Assembly: GCA_024305405.1 (NCBI GenBank)
Contig: JAKNDB010000103.1
Location: 3,410,001 to 3,474,000, forward strand
DNA from: Dirofilaria immitis
Taxonomy: Eukaryota; Nematoda; Chromadorea; Rhabditida; Onchocercidae
Direction of reading: 5' to 3'
Length of the DNA stretch: 64,000 nucleotides
Position numbers and translations under genes: made by a program. Position 1 is the first letter of the stretch. Each line of letters starts with the position of its first letter. The notes below the pieces were generated by a model. The model was not told the origin of the DNA and did no database searches. It saw nothing but the letters and a program-made list of their open reading frames with translations. Shown here one piece after another: positions 63,952 through 64,000 of this stretch.

Positions 63952-64000
63952 TCTGTTAATAATGAATCTGAAATGATAGCAGTCTGATAATAAATAATTT
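63812..64000. repeat. Citrate synthase upstream region with (AG)n microsatellite
   Basis: The segment just 5' of the citrate synthase start codon. An AG dinucleotide run occupies about 63912-63949 (CT-rich on the transcribed strand's coding sense). The rest is AT-rich promoter DNA cut by the window edge. Confidence 0.85.

Noticed and set aside
1..64000. CRISPR arrays, bacterial operons, phage or secondary-metabolite clusters, tRNA genes
   Set aside because: No spaced direct repeats, no dense bacterial coding apart from the rplE-rpsN fragment, and no tRNA-like A/B boxes were found; gene structure is eukaryotic throughout.

Overview
This window is a piece of nuclear genome from a nematode, most likely a filarial worm (Onchocercidae). 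Three things point there. The DNA is very AT-rich, with short exons, GT-AG introns and some GC-AG introns. Several first exons sit just behind a TTTCAG/TTAG acceptor, as expected for SL trans-splicing, and the intron near 41.3 kb carries a 14-base match to the SL1 leader. A decayed fragment of a Wolbachia ribosomal-protein operon lies inside one intron. The species cannot be named from the sequence alone.

Layout. 1-2950: AT-rich non-coding DNA. 2951-7933 (-): INTS13/Asunder, 17 exons. 7934-8664: a compact divergent promoter with an isolated G-rich tract. 8665-12113 (+): a divergent NuSAP-like gene. 13025-17493 (+): carnitine palmitoyltransferase 2, with the Wolbachia rplE-rpsN fragment in one intron and a decayed duplicate exon in another. 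18059-19283 (+): complex I assembly factor NDUFAF3. 20725-26208 (+): arginine methyltransferase PRMT9. 27679-31112 (-): a four-exon, four-helix membrane protein of LAPTM-like layout, hidden in AT-rich DNA and found by joining small exons in phase. 34836-53022 (-): splicing factor SF3B3, about 26 exons; its 6.5 kb intron holds a complete amine-receptor-like GPCR on the opposite strand (41672-44882). 57290-58470 (+): a small single-pass membrane protein with a Gln/Pro-rich tail. 60095-63811 (-): mitochondrial citrate synthase.

The identified genes are mostly housekeeping: snRNA processing and splicing (INTS13, SF3B3; PRMT9 is known in mammals to methylate the SF3B2 subunit of the same U2 complex) and mitochondrial energy metabolism (CPT2, NDUFAF3, citrate synthase). 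NuSAP-like, CPT2 and NDUFAF3 lie head-to-tail with 0.6-0.9 kb gaps and could form a trans-spliced operon.

Warning for users: at least 15 conserved exons, spread over seven genes, are broken by an apparent one-base deletion, nearly always in a homopolymer run. Protein homology continues in the next frame, and where I checked, the splice phases require the missing base. This is the signature of homopolymer undercalling in the assembly rather than of pseudogenes. Intron-exon boundaries given here were read by eye from homology, phase and splice consensus.
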